Part shown: positions 40,612-49,049 of the stretch, piece after piece
How positions within the stretch are numbered: position 1 is the stretch's first letter
Layout: each line of letters opens with the position of its first letter
Origin: Leptofilum sp041748655
GTDB lineage: Bacteria > Chloroflexota > Anaerolineae > Promineifilales > Promineifilaceae
DNA length: 64,000 bases
Assembly: GCA_041748655.1 (NCBI GenBank)
Contig: JBGTCV010000007.1
Coordinates: 47,874-111,873 of the forward strand
Direction: 5' to 3'
Position numbers and translations under genes: made by a program
Notes under the pieces: model-generated
The model's input: the letters and a program-made list of their open reading frames with translations, nothing else
The model's database searches: none
Told to the model about the DNA's origin: nothing

Positions 40612-40965
40612 ATGTACAGTAAGGATAAAGTAAACTTTCTTTCCGCTGGTTCCCTAATAGGGACAGATGTTGTCAATAGGCAGGGCGAAAACCTGGGCGA
40701 TTTGGAAGAGATTATGCTGGATCTGAGAAGCGGCCAGGTGGCCTATGCCGTCCTTTCTTTTGGCGGCATTTTAGGTATTGGGAATAAACTATTTGCTATT
40801 CCCTGGCAAGCTCTGGAAATCGATCAGGATAATGAAAAGATCGTGCTAAACAAAGACAAAGAATTCCTGGAAAATGCCCCTGGCTTTGATAAAGATGAAT
40901 GGCCACAAGCCACTGCAACCTGGCTTAATGAAGTACATGATTATTATGGCTATACCTATTCCTAG
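40612..40965 (+). CDS. PRC-barrel domain protein
   Basis: The 117-residue protein has the PRC-barrel pattern SAGSLIGTDVVNRQGENLGDLEEIMLDLRSGQVAYAVLSFGGILGIGNKLFAIPW, then LEIDQDNEKIVLNKDKEFLENAPGFDKDEWP. PRC-barrels occur in photosystem, RNA-processing and stress proteins; those preceding a short acidic helical tail, as here, are usually annotated as stress-related. AAGGAGTATGAATA precedes the start. Its TAG stop is formed by the terminal CTAG of the following MITE-like element. Confidence 0.88.
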   Translation: MYSKDKVNFLSAGSLIGTDVVNRQGENLGDLEEIMLDLRSGQVAYAVLSFGGILGIGNKLFAIPWQALEIDQDNEKIVLNKDKEFLENAPGFDKDEWPQATATWLNEVHDYYGYTYS

Positions 40966-41114
40966 CAGCCTGTCGGAGAAAGAAAAATAGGACACAGATG
41001 AACACAGATAGACACAGATTTTGACCTAAAATTGAGTAAAATCTGTGTTAATCTGTGAAAATCCGTGTCCCATTGAAAAGGAAAAGGAAGCAGACTTTTC
41101 CGACAAGCTGCTAG
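40962..41114 (+). repeat. MITE-like element, copy 2, abutting a stop codon
   Basis: The 153-bp element starts CTAGCAGCCTGTCGGAGAAAG and ends with the near-complement (TTTTCCGACAAGCTGCTAG). The interior has ACACAGAT/ATCTGTGTTAATCTGTG inverted motifs as in 5432-5538. The left CTAG supplies the stop of the PRC-barrel gene, exactly as copy 1 does for the GlsB-like gene. Confidence 0.75.
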
Positions 41115-41140
41115 TGCATCGTTAAGAGGAAGCTTGACAA

Positions 41141-41195
41141 ATTTTCCCGGGAACTTAATGTGCCATTAAAGTGGCCGGGCAGTTTCCGGGAAATT
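41141..41195 (+). promoter_or_regulatory. Paired structured leader motif, copy 2
   Basis: ATTTTCCCGG at the left pairs with CCGGGAAAT at the right; AACTTAATG, ATTAAAGTGGC and a GC block lie between, matching 40532-40587. It lies about 135 nt upstream of the topoisomerase IB gene. Confidence 0.5.
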
Positions 41196-41222
41196 AGAAT
41201 CTGGAATGCCCTGAATGAGATG

Positions 41223-41262
41223 GCAAACAGTCGCGCTGTATCAACCAGGGCGACTGTTTGTC
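41223..41262 (+). terminator. Hairpin GGCAAACAGTCGC / GCGACTGTTTGTC
   Basis: A 12-13 bp stem with a 15-nt loop lies 70-110 nt upstream of topoisomerase IB. No U-tract follows. It could be an attenuator-like element after the structured motif. Confidence 0.5.
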
Positions 41263-41329
41263 ATCCTTACGGCAGTTGCCCGAGGGTGGCTTCGCCCCTT
41301 TTAACCTGACTTAAATAAAAAAGAGTACC

Positions 41330-42349
41330 ATGAAAGATTTGGCCCAAAAAGCAGGTTTACGCTACGCCAATGACAGTGAGGCTGGCTTCCAGCGGAAACC
41401 ATGGGGGCGTGGCTTTACCTATTTGGATAAAGAGGGTAACCACATTACCAACGGGGAGGCACGCGCTCGTCTGGAAGACCTGGTTATTCCGCCCGCCTGG
41501 ACCGGAGTCTGGATATGCCCGCATCCAAAGGGGCATATTCAAGCCACCGGACGGGATGACAAAGGGCGTAAACAGTATATTTACCATCCCGGCTGGGAAG
41601 AAGTGCGCGATTCGGTGAAGTTTCAACGCATGGCGGCCTTTGCGGAGCTGCTTCCCCAGTTACGAGCCCAAATCGATACCGATCTAAACAGTCGAAAGCT
41701 TTCCCAGACAAAGGTAGTTGCTCTGGTCATTCGCCTGCTCGATAAAACGCTGCTGCGCATTGGCAATACCGTTTATGCCGAAGAAAACGGCAGCTATGGT
41801 TTAACCACTTTGCAAGATGAGCACACGGCCGTTTCCGGGAGTTCCCTAACCTTTTCTTTTCCCGGTAAGGGGGGCAAACATCAAGAAGTTCATCTACGCG
41901 ACCGCCGCCTGGCCCGCCTGGTGCAAGAGTGCCAGGATTTACCGGGGCAGGATCTTTTCCAGTATGTGGGGGAAGATGGAAACTGGTACAGCCTCACCTC
42001 CACCGAAGTCAATGATTATCTGCAACAACATACTGGACAGGATTTTTCTGCCAAAGATTTTCGCACCTGGGGTGCAACGGTGGCAGCCGCCGAAAAGTTA
42101 GCAGAAATTGGACCGGCCAAATCACAAACACAGCGCAAAAAAAACATCGCAGAAGCCGTAAAACACGCCGCCCGGATGTTGGGCAACACGCCCACCGTTT
42201 GCCGACAATACTACATTCATCCGCTGGTGGCAGAAGCGTATGAAACCGGTGAGCTGGCAGCGCGGCTGGCTTCTATTCAGGCAGGCCAGGGTGAGAAAAA
42301 AGGGCTGAGCGAAATAGAAACGGCCGTCCTAAAAATCCTCCAAACATGA
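41330..42349 (+). CDS. DNA topoisomerase IB (poxvirus type)
   Basis: This 339-residue enzyme relaxes supercoils through a 3'-phosphotyrosyl intermediate. Family signatures: RKPWGRGFTYLDKEG, LVIPPAWTGVWICPHPKGHIQATGRDDKGRKQYIYHPGW, then KVVALVIRLLDKTLLRIGNTVYAEENGSYGLTTL with the catalytic Arg, FRTWGATVAAA, and the nucleophile Tyr in CRQYYIHP near residue 290. Length is normal for bacterial topoisomerase IB. It sits in the second stress-type group. Confidence 0.93.
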   Translation: MKDLAQKAGLRYANDSEAGFQRKPWGRGFTYLDKEGNHITNGEARARLEDLVIPPAWTGVWICPHPKGHIQATGRDDKGRKQYIYHPGWEEVRDSVKFQRMAAFAELLPQLRAQIDTDLNSRKLSQTKVVALVIRLLDKTLLRIGNTVYAEENGSYGLTTLQDEHTAVSGSSLTFSFPGKGGKHQEVHLRDRRLARLVQECQDLPGQDLFQYVGEDGNWYSLTSTEVNDYLQQHTGQDFSAKDFRTWGATVAAAEKLAEIGPAKSQTQRKKNIAEAVKHAARMLGNTPTVCRQYYIHPLVAEAYETGELAARLASIQAGQGEKKGLSEIETAVLKILQT

Positions 42350-42428
42350 ATTGAGCCAGCCCAGAAAAAGAACTGCCAATTTAAGCTGTTGTACCCAATC
42401 AGTTACACATGCTATTAAATTTCCATTA

Positions 42429-42449
42429 CTAACCTGGACAAGCTAGAAC
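42429..42449 (+). repeat. 21-bp direct repeat, copy 2
   Basis: This 21-bp segment (CTAACCTGGACAAGC then TAGAAC) differs from 40049-40069 at one base. It lies 52 nt upstream of the aldolase gene. Nothing else is recognised in 42350-42500. Confidence 0.55.
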
Positions 42450-42500
42450 AACAAAGATTTTTATCAACAGATTGCGCAGATTTAACGGAGGATCAATCGA

Positions 42501-43574
42501 ATGAACAATAAATTACTTCACGATGGTGAGGCCCTGGCGCTCATTGCTGAGGCTCTGGTGGCCGACGGAAAAGGCATTCTGGCGGCCGATGAAAGTGATG
42601 GAACCATCAAAAAGCGGCTTAGCAGCATCCATACCGAATCAACAGAAGAAAACCGGCGGGCTTATCGAGAACTGCTGCTTACCACACCACAGATAGAAGA
42701 AGCTGTCAGCGGCGTTATTTTGTATGATGAGACCATTCACCAGGCCACAAAAGAGGGACGGCCGTTCCCCAAACTCTTGCATCAGCGTAACATTCTCCCA
42801 GGCATCAAAGTCGATAAAGGCACCATTGACCTGCCCGGCTTCCCCGGCGAAAAAATAACAGAAGGGCTGGATGGCCTGGCAGCTCGCCTGGCTCACTATC
42901 GCGATCTGGGAGCCGTGTTTGCCAAATGGCGGGCCGTTTTCACCATCGGCGAACATTTGCCCACTTACACCGGCATCCATGTCAACGCCCACGCCCTGGC
43001 CCGCTACGCTGCTTTATGCCAGGACGCCGGAATTGTGCCCATCGTCGAACCAGAGGTGCTAATGAACGGCAGCCACAGCATGGAGCGCTGTGAAGTGGTG
43101 ACCGGCGCTGTCTTGCAGGCCGTCTTTGCCGAGCTGCTGGCTCAGGGGGTGCGGTTTGAAGGCATGCTGCTCAAACCAAACATGGTGCTGCCGGGCCAGG
43201 ATTCAGAGCAGGTTGTGAGGTCAGAGCAGATTGCCGAAGCTACGCTGCGCTGCTTCCGGCGGGTGGTACCAGCGGCCGTTCCCGGCATTGTCTTTCTCTC
43301 TGGCGGGCAGAGCCCGGAAGAAGCCACTGACCGGCTGAACGCCATGAATGCCAGCGGTCGCCATCCGTGGGAACTCAGCTTTTCTTACGGGCGAGCGCTG
43401 CAGCAGCCCGTCTTGCAGGCGTGGCAGGGCAGCTCCCAGAATTGGGATGAGGCGCAGCGGATCTTTTATCATCGAGCCCGGTGCAACAGCGCCGCTCGCT
43501 ATGGCAGCTATTCGCCAGAAATGGAACTGGATGGGGCGGCTCTCAAACCGGCCCCGACCCCCCATCAGAGGTAA
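42501..43574 (+). CDS. Class I fructose-bisphosphate aldolase
   Basis: The 357-residue enzyme belongs to the eukaryote-like class I family that cleaves fructose 1,6-bisphosphate by a Schiff base. Diagnostic segments: GKGILAADESDGTIKKRL, VILYDETI, KWRAVFTIGE, VPIVEPEVLMNGSHSMERCE and the Schiff-base Lys in GMLLKPNMVLPG (near residue 224), then FLSGGQSPEEATDRLNAMN. GGAGGATCAATCG precedes the start. It fits the metabolic side of this cluster with split transketolase downstream. Confidence 0.95.
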   Translation: MNNKLLHDGEALALIAEALVADGKGILAADESDGTIKKRLSSIHTESTEENRRAYRELLLTTPQIEEAVSGVILYDETIHQATKEGRPFPKLLHQRNILPGIKVDKGTIDLPGFPGEKITEGLDGLAARLAHYRDLGAVFAKWRAVFTIGEHLPTYTGIHVNAHALARYAALCQDAGIVPIVEPEVLMNGSHSMERCEVVTGAVLQAVFAELLAQGVRFEGMLLKPNMVLPGQDSEQVVRSEQIAEATLRCFRRVVPAAVPGIVFLSGGQSPEEATDRLNAMNASGRHPWELSFSYGRALQQPVLQAWQGSSQNWDEAQRIFYHRARCNSAARYGSYSPEMELDGAALKPAPTPHQR

Positions 43575-43682
43575 AGTAACTCGAACCTCCTGGCTCGTTG
43601 ATTGCCGAAACCAGGATGTTCGAGAGACGATTTTCACCAACCATTTGGGCCGGTTACTTGAGTAAAAAGGGAGAAACGGCCG

Positions 43683-44249
43683 TTACGACACCCGTTTATG
43701 CTCCTTTTTAGCAAACTCCGTAATCATCTTTTCGTTAAACGCGGGAATATCGTCCGGCTTGCGGCTGGTCACCAGACCACCATCCACCACAACCTCCTCA
43801 TCCACCCACTCGGCCCCCGCATTTTTCAGGTCTGTCTGCAGGGTATGGTATGAGGTAAGCCGCCGCCCATTGACCACATCGGCATCAATAAAGGTCCAGG
43901 GCGCATGGCAAATGGCCGCTACCGGCTTGCCAGCATCAAAAAAATGCCGCACAAAGCTCTGCACTTGCTGGTTGCGGCGCAGCTTATCCGGGTTCATCAC
44001 CCCGCCGGGCAGCAGCAGCGCATCATATTGTTCGGGATTAGCCTCTTCCAGCCTGGCATCTACGTCAAACTCATCGCCCCATTCCACGTGATCCCAGCCC
44101 TTTACCTTTTTCCCGGCAGGCGAGACGATGTGGGTTTTGGCCCCGGCTTCATGCAGCGCCTGGCGCGGTCGGGTTAATTCTTCCTGTTCAAAGCCATCCT
44201 CCACCAGAATGGCTACTCGTTTATTTTGCAGCTGTTGGTTAGCCATCAA
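43683..44249 (-). CDS. DJ-1/PfpI family protein
   Basis: The 188-residue protein has RVAILVEDGFEQEELTRPRQALHEAGA at the N-terminus, YDALLLPGGVMNPDKLRRN and the nucleophile Cys in AAICHAPW with the following His. This is the PfpI/YhbO type, described variously as protease, glyoxalase III or deglycase. The ATG overlaps the stop of the upstream Zn-binding gene (ATGA), so the two are co-translated. MANQQLQNK is a likely N-terminus, starting at 44246-44249. Confidence 0.92.
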   Translation of the reverse strand: MMANQQLQNKRVAILVEDGFEQEELTRPRQALHEAGAKTHIVSPAGKKVKGWDHVEWGDEFDVDARLEEANPEQYDALLLPGGVMNPDKLRRNQQVQSFVRHFFDAGKPVAAICHAPWTFIDADVVNGRRLTSYHTLQTDLKNAGAEWVDEEVVVDGGLVTSRKPDDIPAFNEKMITEFAKKEHKRVS

Positions 44250-44491
44250 GCACTCTCCTCAACACGATCTTTCAGCTCGGTAACACCCTCACGCCCGGCG
44301 CAGTGGGCACAGCAGAAAATATCGCCATTCGCTTCCACGCCATGCCCCACAATGGTTACCCCACAGCTATCGCAGGGAGGGGCCAGGGTATGGATAGCGC
44401 ATTCAAAACTATCAAAGGTATGCGTCCTGCCGTTCATTATCACTTGAAACGCTTTGTCATATTCATTGCCACAGGCATCACATTTAGCCAT
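44246..44491 (-). CDS. Small Cys-rich metal-binding protein
   Basis: The 81-residue protein has MAKCDACGNEYD, FDSFECAIHTLAPPCDSCG and FCCAHCAG, giving four pairs of Cys arranged as zinc-ribbon or metallothionein-like knuckles. No family name is offered. It is translationally coupled to the PfpI-like gene. AAAAGGAGACAAAAG lies upstream. Confidence 0.75.
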   Translation of the reverse strand: MAKCDACGNEYDKAFQVIMNGRTHTFDSFECAIHTLAPPCDSCGVTIVGHGVEANGDIFCCAHCAGREGVTELKDRVEESA

Positions 44492-44647
44492 CTTTTGTCT
44501 CCTTTTGGCAGCGGCCGTTTTCGGCCGTGCTCATAACATATAAACAAGGATTACACCCGGTGTAAAAATAGGACGCAGATTCCCCTGATCGGCCTGATAA
44601 AAAAGATCAGGAAAATAGTGTACAAATCTGATATATTTAGCCGAGCT

Positions 44648-45073
44648 TCAGGGTTGGGCCTGGAAAGGTTTGCCACGGCCGGTTTCGCAGAAGAGACGCA
44701 GGCTGTCTAAATAATAGCCCCAGTTGAAGTTATAACGGCCGTATGCCGCTTCACTCACCTTATCCGCAAAATTCTGAGCAAAGGTCAGCTGAGTAGACTG
44801 CTCGTTGCCTTCCAGGCCAAAAGTGACGGTGCTCTCATGCCATTGCTCGTGCCCACTGAGGCACTGCCACCTCACTTCCTCATCTGGTTCCTGCTGTTCA
44901 ATCCGCATATCAGGGTTGAAATCATCATGGAAGCGAAAGTTGAGCATACCTTTTGTGACATCAGCTTTAACATCTGTTGTCCACCACTGGGATAATTTAT
45001 CGGGTAGCGTCAAGGCCAGAAATATCTGTCTTGGGCTTGTGTTTATCTCCAAAATATGAACGATTCTTTGCAT
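44648..45073 (-). CDS. SRPBCC/AHSA1-type protein
   Basis: The 141-residue protein (start ATG 45073 behind GGAGGA) has the START-like fold pattern of AHSA1 relatives: QRIVHILEINTSPRQIFLALTLPDKLSQWWT, VTKGMLNFRF, WQCLSGHEQWHESTVTFGLE, FNWGYYLDSLRLFCETG. Such domains bind small hydrophobic ligands or Hsp90; the ligand is unknown. A lone end of the MITE-like element lies just upstream of the gene. Confidence 0.82.
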   Translation of the reverse strand: MQRIVHILEINTSPRQIFLALTLPDKLSQWWTTDVKADVTKGMLNFRFHDDFNPDMRIEQQEPDEEVRWQCLSGHEQWHESTVTFGLEGNEQSTQLTFAQNFADKVSEAAYGRYNFNWGYYLDSLRLFCETGRGKPFQAQP

Positions 45074-45115
45074 GATTTCCTCCAAATTCTATCTATTCGG
45101 CCCAAACCAAAAAGC

Positions 45116-45133
45116 TGCCAGACAAGCTGCTAG
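45116..45133 (-). repeat. Lone terminus of the MITE-like element
   Basis: GCACTAGCAGCTTGTC on the minus strand matches the outer 16 nt of the right end of the element at 40962-41114. It lies a few bases downstream of the DUF6335 stop. No partner terminus was found nearby. Confidence 0.5.
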
Positions 45134-45138
45134 TGCCC

Positions 45139-45717
45139 CTATGCTTCCTCCTCGTGCTCCTCTTCATCCTCAACGGATTCCGGATCAAGTTCCCAGCGAT
45201 GTTTGTCTCTTTCCGCCAGCTTGTCGCCCGTTCGCAGCGGTTCGTCGTCTTCATACACAATGCCGAAGGCTTCGCCAATCTCCTCGACCATGTCCTGATC
45301 GGGTGTGGGAGCCGTGCCGCCGACCGTTTCTTCGCCCAGGTTGGCCTCGTCCCAGGCCGCATCCACATCACCGCCAGACAGGGTAGGCGATGTGGCGTTG
45401 TGCTCTGTCAACCGCTCGTACAGCTCATTGCGACCGGTATAGCGCTCTTGCTGCTCCTCCAGCGATTCCTGAATGGTCTGGTCATCCGTATAGCGGCCAA
45501 TCTCTTCACTATATTTGTCTTGTTGGGCTTCCCGCAGCAGCTCCAGGGTGGTTTCCGCTGAAAGTTCCAGAGGCACTTCCCCTTCTTCCCCCATATCCAG
45601 CGAGATGATTTCAACCGGCTTTTTTCCGGCATTCCGCCGCAAAATTTCTTCGTATTGCAGCGATACTGCCTCAGGTTTTTGCTTTTGCTTCCGTTTCTTA
45701 TCTTCGTGATCGTTCAT
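45139..45717 (-). CDS. DUF6335 family protein
   Basis: The protein has 192 residues from ATG 45717 (AAAGGAGCG about 12 nt upstream). A longer frame to 45816 overlaps the next gene's end and lacks a ribosome-binding site. After a Lys/Gln-rich start comes the DUF6335 pattern: LSGGDVDAAWDEANLGEETVGGTAPTPDQDMVEEIGEAFGIVYEDDEPLRTGDKLAERDKHRWELDPES (in segments). The C-terminus is very acidic. The family is common in cyanobacteria and of unknown function. Confidence 0.82.
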   Translation of the reverse strand: MNDHEDKKRKQKQKPEAVSLQYEEILRRNAGKKPVEIISLDMGEEGEVPLELSAETTLELLREAQQDKYSEEIGRYTDDQTIQESLEEQQERYTGRNELYERLTEHNATSPTLSGGDVDAAWDEANLGEETVGGTAPTPDQDMVEEIGEAFGIVYEDDEPLRTGDKLAERDKHRWELDPESVEDEEEHEEEA

Positions 45718-45748
45718 CGTTTTCTGATCGCTCCTTTCTGATCTGAAT

Positions 45749-46663
45749 TTATGTTTGTAGCTCTTTTTCTGTTTTGTTTGAGTTCGACTCGTAATAGCGC
45801 TGGCTTGCGGTTTCACGGCCTCGGATGACCCGCTTACCTTTCAGCGGTCCGCGCGTTTCGGTAACGGCCGTAGCCTGATCTCCCTGGCCATCTCGCTCAT
45901 AGTAAAGCACAACCCAGTCATCCGTCTTGTGCAGCTCATGGGCCCGTGCCGTGTTTGAATAAAGCGCCGTAAATTCCCAACCTTCCTGCTCCGTATGCAA
46001 AACAGGCAGCCACGCCTTCCCTTCTGGATTAAACCGTTTGGGGGCAATCTTACGCAGCTGGCCAGCCCTCGCTTTTTGCCGGTAAGTGCTATCGACAGCC
46101 AGCAGTACCGCCACCGAGGGCTGCGGCCGTTCGGTTCCGCTATGTGCCCGCCGTCTGGCCGTCAGATTCAACATACCTGCCAGACTGACACGAATATTAC
46201 GGACTCGTTTGGGGCCAAAGCCTTCTAGCTGTTGCAAACGGCCGTTGTGTGCCGCCTGCTCCAATTCCTCAAAGGTAGCTACACCCAGATCTTCCACCAG
46301 ACGCTGGGCCAGCTCTTCGCCAATACCAGGAATCTGCGTAAAAAGCACCCCTGGGGCTGTTTCCCCCTGCAGCCGCTCCAAAACGGTCGAATGCCCGGTT
46401 TCTACAATCGTTTTGATGATCCTGGCGATCCCCCTGCCAATATGCGGCAGCGCCTGCAGCCCTTTTTCGCCCTGCTCATGAACCAGATCCGCCAGCGATT
46501 CTTTGGTGGTGCGTACTGCCTCGGCTGCATCTCGGTACGCCTGAACCCGAAAATGATTGGCTTCCTGCGCCTCCAGCAAATGCGCAATTTGATTCAGCTC
46601 GTCTGCTATTGCTCCGTTTGTTGGTCTTTTGTCAGGCATCCGTTGAATTTCCTTCTCACTCAT
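45749..46663 (-). CDS. Helix-hairpin-helix protein related to PolX N-terminus
   Basis: The 304-residue protein has the first parts of a PolX/DNA polymerase beta-like DNA-binding region: NQIAHLLEAQEANHFRVQAYRDAAEAVRT, GLQALPHIGRGIARIIKTIVETG and two hairpins (FTQIPGIGEELAQRLV and LQQLEGFGPKRVRNIRVSL). The nucleotidyltransferase domain is missing. The C-terminal half (AVLLAVDSTYRQKA, WLPVLHTEQEGWEFTALYSNTARAHELHKTDDWVVLYYERD) is a beta-rich domain, possibly a ligase/DUF-type module. DNA-binding role is likely; catalysis unknown. Confidence 0.72.
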   Translation of the reverse strand: MSEKEIQRMPDKRPTNGAIADELNQIAHLLEAQEANHFRVQAYRDAAEAVRTTKESLADLVHEQGEKGLQALPHIGRGIARIIKTIVETGHSTVLERLQGETAPGVLFTQIPGIGEELAQRLVEDLGVATFEELEQAAHNGRLQQLEGFGPKRVRNIRVSLAGMLNLTARRRAHSGTERPQPSVAVLLAVDSTYRQKARAGQLRKIAPKRFNPEGKAWLPVLHTEQEGWEFTALYSNTARAHELHKTDDWVVLYYERDGQGDQATAVTETRGPLKGKRVIRGRETASQRYYESNSNKTEKELQT

Positions 46664-46965
46664 ACTGAGCTCTCATACTGGCCATGATGGGTGCTGGTGA
46701 TGGTAAGAGGTACTGCTTTCGCTTTGAGCCCAAAGCTACAAAACAACATAACAAAGGTCGGGCTGCCTTGGTATCGATAGCTATATAGGACCTGGGCATA
46801 GATAGAGGTACATTTTCTCCAGGCTATCTATCTTAAAATCGTACCCTTGTTTATGCCCTGATAGATTGAACACACTCATTAATTTCCGCTATGTTATCTA
46901 TGTTTTATATTGAAGGTGTCTAACTGAGTGCACCGTTATAAGAAGAAGCTTCAGGAGTCATAACG
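46664..46965. promoter_or_regulatory. Divergent AT-rich promoter region
   Basis: This 302-bp spacer separates the minus-strand HHH gene from transketolase on the plus strand. It is AT-rich and holds GATAGATAG/CTATCTATC-type short repeats. No gene or hairpin is supported. Confidence 0.4.
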
Positions 46966-47898
46966 ATGGGCAAAAATGATAAAAAGCGGCTGCAAAACAG
47001 CCGCTCGTTTACCGAATTACAAGGCACGGCTACACGCTTGAGCCGACAAATTTTGCAGATGACCACAGAAGCGGGATCGGGTCATCCTTCCAGTTCCCTT
47101 TCGGCCATCGACGTGTTGACGGCCCTCTTTTTTGGCGGCATTCTGCGCTTCGACCCAGAACGGCCGTCCTGGGAAGAACGTGATCGCTTTATCCTGAGTA
47201 AAGGACATGCTGCCCCGGCACTTTACGCCGTGTTGGCTGAAGCTGGCTATTTTGCGCCGGACAAACTTTCTACTCTCCGCCAAATAGGCAGCCCGCTGGA
47301 AGGGCATCCCAACATGTTGGCTTTAGCTGGTGTTGAAGCCTCCACCGGATCGCTTGGTCAGGGCTTGTCCGTTGGCCTGGGGCATGCCCTGGCAGCTCGT
47401 GTCGATGATCTGGCTTTCCGGGTCTATGTGCTCATTGGCGATGGTGAATCGAATGAGGGGCAGATTTGGGAAGCGGCGATGGCGGCGGCCAAATATGAGG
47501 TAGATAACTTAACGGCCGTTCTGGACTACAACCAATTTCAACAAACCGGCCCGGTAAATAAGGTAATGCCCTCCCTGGAGCCCCTCGTAGATAAATGGGC
47601 AGCGTTTGGCTGGGATGTGCGCGAAATTGACGGCCACAATATGGCAGAAGCGCTGACTGCTCTGCAAGATGTGCGGCGCGTCAAAAAACAGCCCCAGATC
47701 ATTATTGCCCACACCCAGAAAGGGCGCGGACTCTCGCCATTTGAAGCAGATGACGTCAATCGCAAACATGGCGAACCCTTAACCCCGGAAGAATTGGCCA
47801 CGGCGCTGGCAGAACTGGATGAACAACACGCAACGGCCGTTGCCACCACCGTTGAAGAGCCCATCCTGACCGCTAAAGATGTACACGGAGAGATATAA
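46966..47898 (+). CDS. Transketolase, N-terminal subunit
   Basis: The 310-residue protein is the thiamine-diphosphate-binding half of transketolase. It has GSGHPSSSLSAIDVLTALFF, DRFILSKGHAAPALYAVLAEAGYF, GSLGQGLSVGLGHALAAR and the ThDP motif IGDGESNEGQIWEAAMAAAKYEVDNLTAVLDYN. The partner half is encoded 3 nt downstream. Transketolase moves two-carbon units in the pentose phosphate pathway; with the nearby aldolase it serves sugar-phosphate interconversion. Confidence 0.95.
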   Translation: MGKNDKKRLQNSRSFTELQGTATRLSRQILQMTTEAGSGHPSSSLSAIDVLTALFFGGILRFDPERPSWEERDRFILSKGHAAPALYAVLAEAGYFAPDKLSTLRQIGSPLEGHPNMLALAGVEASTGSLGQGLSVGLGHALAARVDDLAFRVYVLIGDGESNEGQIWEAAMAAAKYEVDNLTAVLDYNQFQQTGPVNKVMPSLEPLVDKWAAFGWDVREIDGHNMAEALTALQDVRRVKKQPQIIIAHTQKGRGLSPFEADDVNRKHGEPLTPEELATALAELDEQHATAVATTVEEPILTAKDVHGEI

Positions 47899-47901
47899 GC
47901 T

Positions 47902-48891
47902 ATGAACATTGGCAAAAAAATTGGCCTCGAATATGGACCAGCCACGCGCAACGCCTTTGGCGACGCGCTGGCTGCCTATGGGCACGAAAACCTGAATCTG
48001 ATTGTGGTGGATGGGGATGTGGCCAACTCTACCCGCACGCAGTATTTTGCTGAAGAATTCCCTGACCGCTTTTTCAACGTGGGTATTGCTGAAAGCAATC
48101 TGGTCGGTGTGGCCAGCGGCCTGGCTGCCTCTGGCAAGGACGTAGTCGCGGCCAGCTTCGCCGCCTTTTTATTGGGCAACGCCTACGACCAGATCCGCAT
48201 GGGCATTGCCTACCCGCAGGCCAACGTCAAGCTGGTGGGCTCGCACAGCGGCATTAGCATCGGGGAAGATGGGCCTAGCCAGATGGGCATTGAGGATATT
48301 GCCCTGGCTGCATCGCTGCCGCATTTTACGGTCATTGTGCCCGCCGATGCTCCGTCTACCGAAGTGGCAACCCTGGCGCTTTTTTCCTTTAAGGGACCGG
48401 CTTATTTACGCACCGGCCGGTCAAAGATGCCTGTGGTTTACCCAAATGGCGTCGATTTTGAGGTAGGGAAGGCCAATCAGCTGCGCGACGGCCGTGACGC
48501 CACTATTATCGCCTGCGGGCTCATGGTTGCGGCCGCCCTGGAAGCGGCTCACCAGTTAAGCGAAGCAGGCATTGAAGTGCGGGTTTTGGATATGCACACC
48601 ATCAAACCGCTGGACGAAACGGCCGTTAAGGTGGCAGCCCAACAAACAGGCGCTATCGTAACGGCCGAAGAACATGTGCTGCACGGCGGTTTAGGTGCGG
48701 CCGTGGCCATGGCCGTAGCGTACCACCATCCTGTTCCCATGCGTTTCATCGGCCTCAGCAACCGGTACGCCGAATCCGGTGAACCCGAGGCGCTGCTGAC
48801 AAAGTACCACCTGATGCCAGATGATATTGTTCAGGCCGTGCAACAAGCAATTGAGCAGAAAGAAGCTGAAACGGCCGACAGCAAAGCGTAG
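47902..48891 (+). CDS. Transketolase, C-terminal subunit
   Basis: The 329-residue protein is the pyrimidine-binding and C-terminal half: TRNAFGDALAAYGHENLNLIVVDGDVANSTRTQYFAEEFPDRFFNVGIAESNLVGVASGLAASGKDVVAASFAAFLLGNAYDQIR (in segments), GEDGPSQMGIEDIALAASLP and YLRTGRSKMPVVY. It has the catalytic Glu in the NVGIAESN loop. The two subunits together equal one full-length transketolase. The gene pair is probably one transcript. Confidence 0.95.
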   Translation: MNIGKKIGLEYGPATRNAFGDALAAYGHENLNLIVVDGDVANSTRTQYFAEEFPDRFFNVGIAESNLVGVASGLAASGKDVVAASFAAFLLGNAYDQIRMGIAYPQANVKLVGSHSGISIGEDGPSQMGIEDIALAASLPHFTVIVPADAPSTEVATLALFSFKGPAYLRTGRSKMPVVYPNGVDFEVGKANQLRDGRDATIIACGLMVAAALEAAHQLSEAGIEVRVLDMHTIKPLDETAVKVAAQQTGAIVTAEEHVLHGGLGAAVAMAVAYHHPVPMRFIGLSNRYAESGEPEALLTKYHLMPDDIVQAVQQAIEQKEAETADSKA

Positions 48892-49049
48892 AGTTCGGCT
48901 GAAGAGGCGCTGTCGCCATCCACGCCAGCGTAGCTTTGCTCAAACACCAGTGAGGCTGTGAGGGACAACGGCCGTTTCTCCCCCCACCTGCAGCAGCCAA
49001 CAAAACGGCCCTTCTGGGGGTAAGTGAGCAAGTGGGTAAAGAGAGGGGT

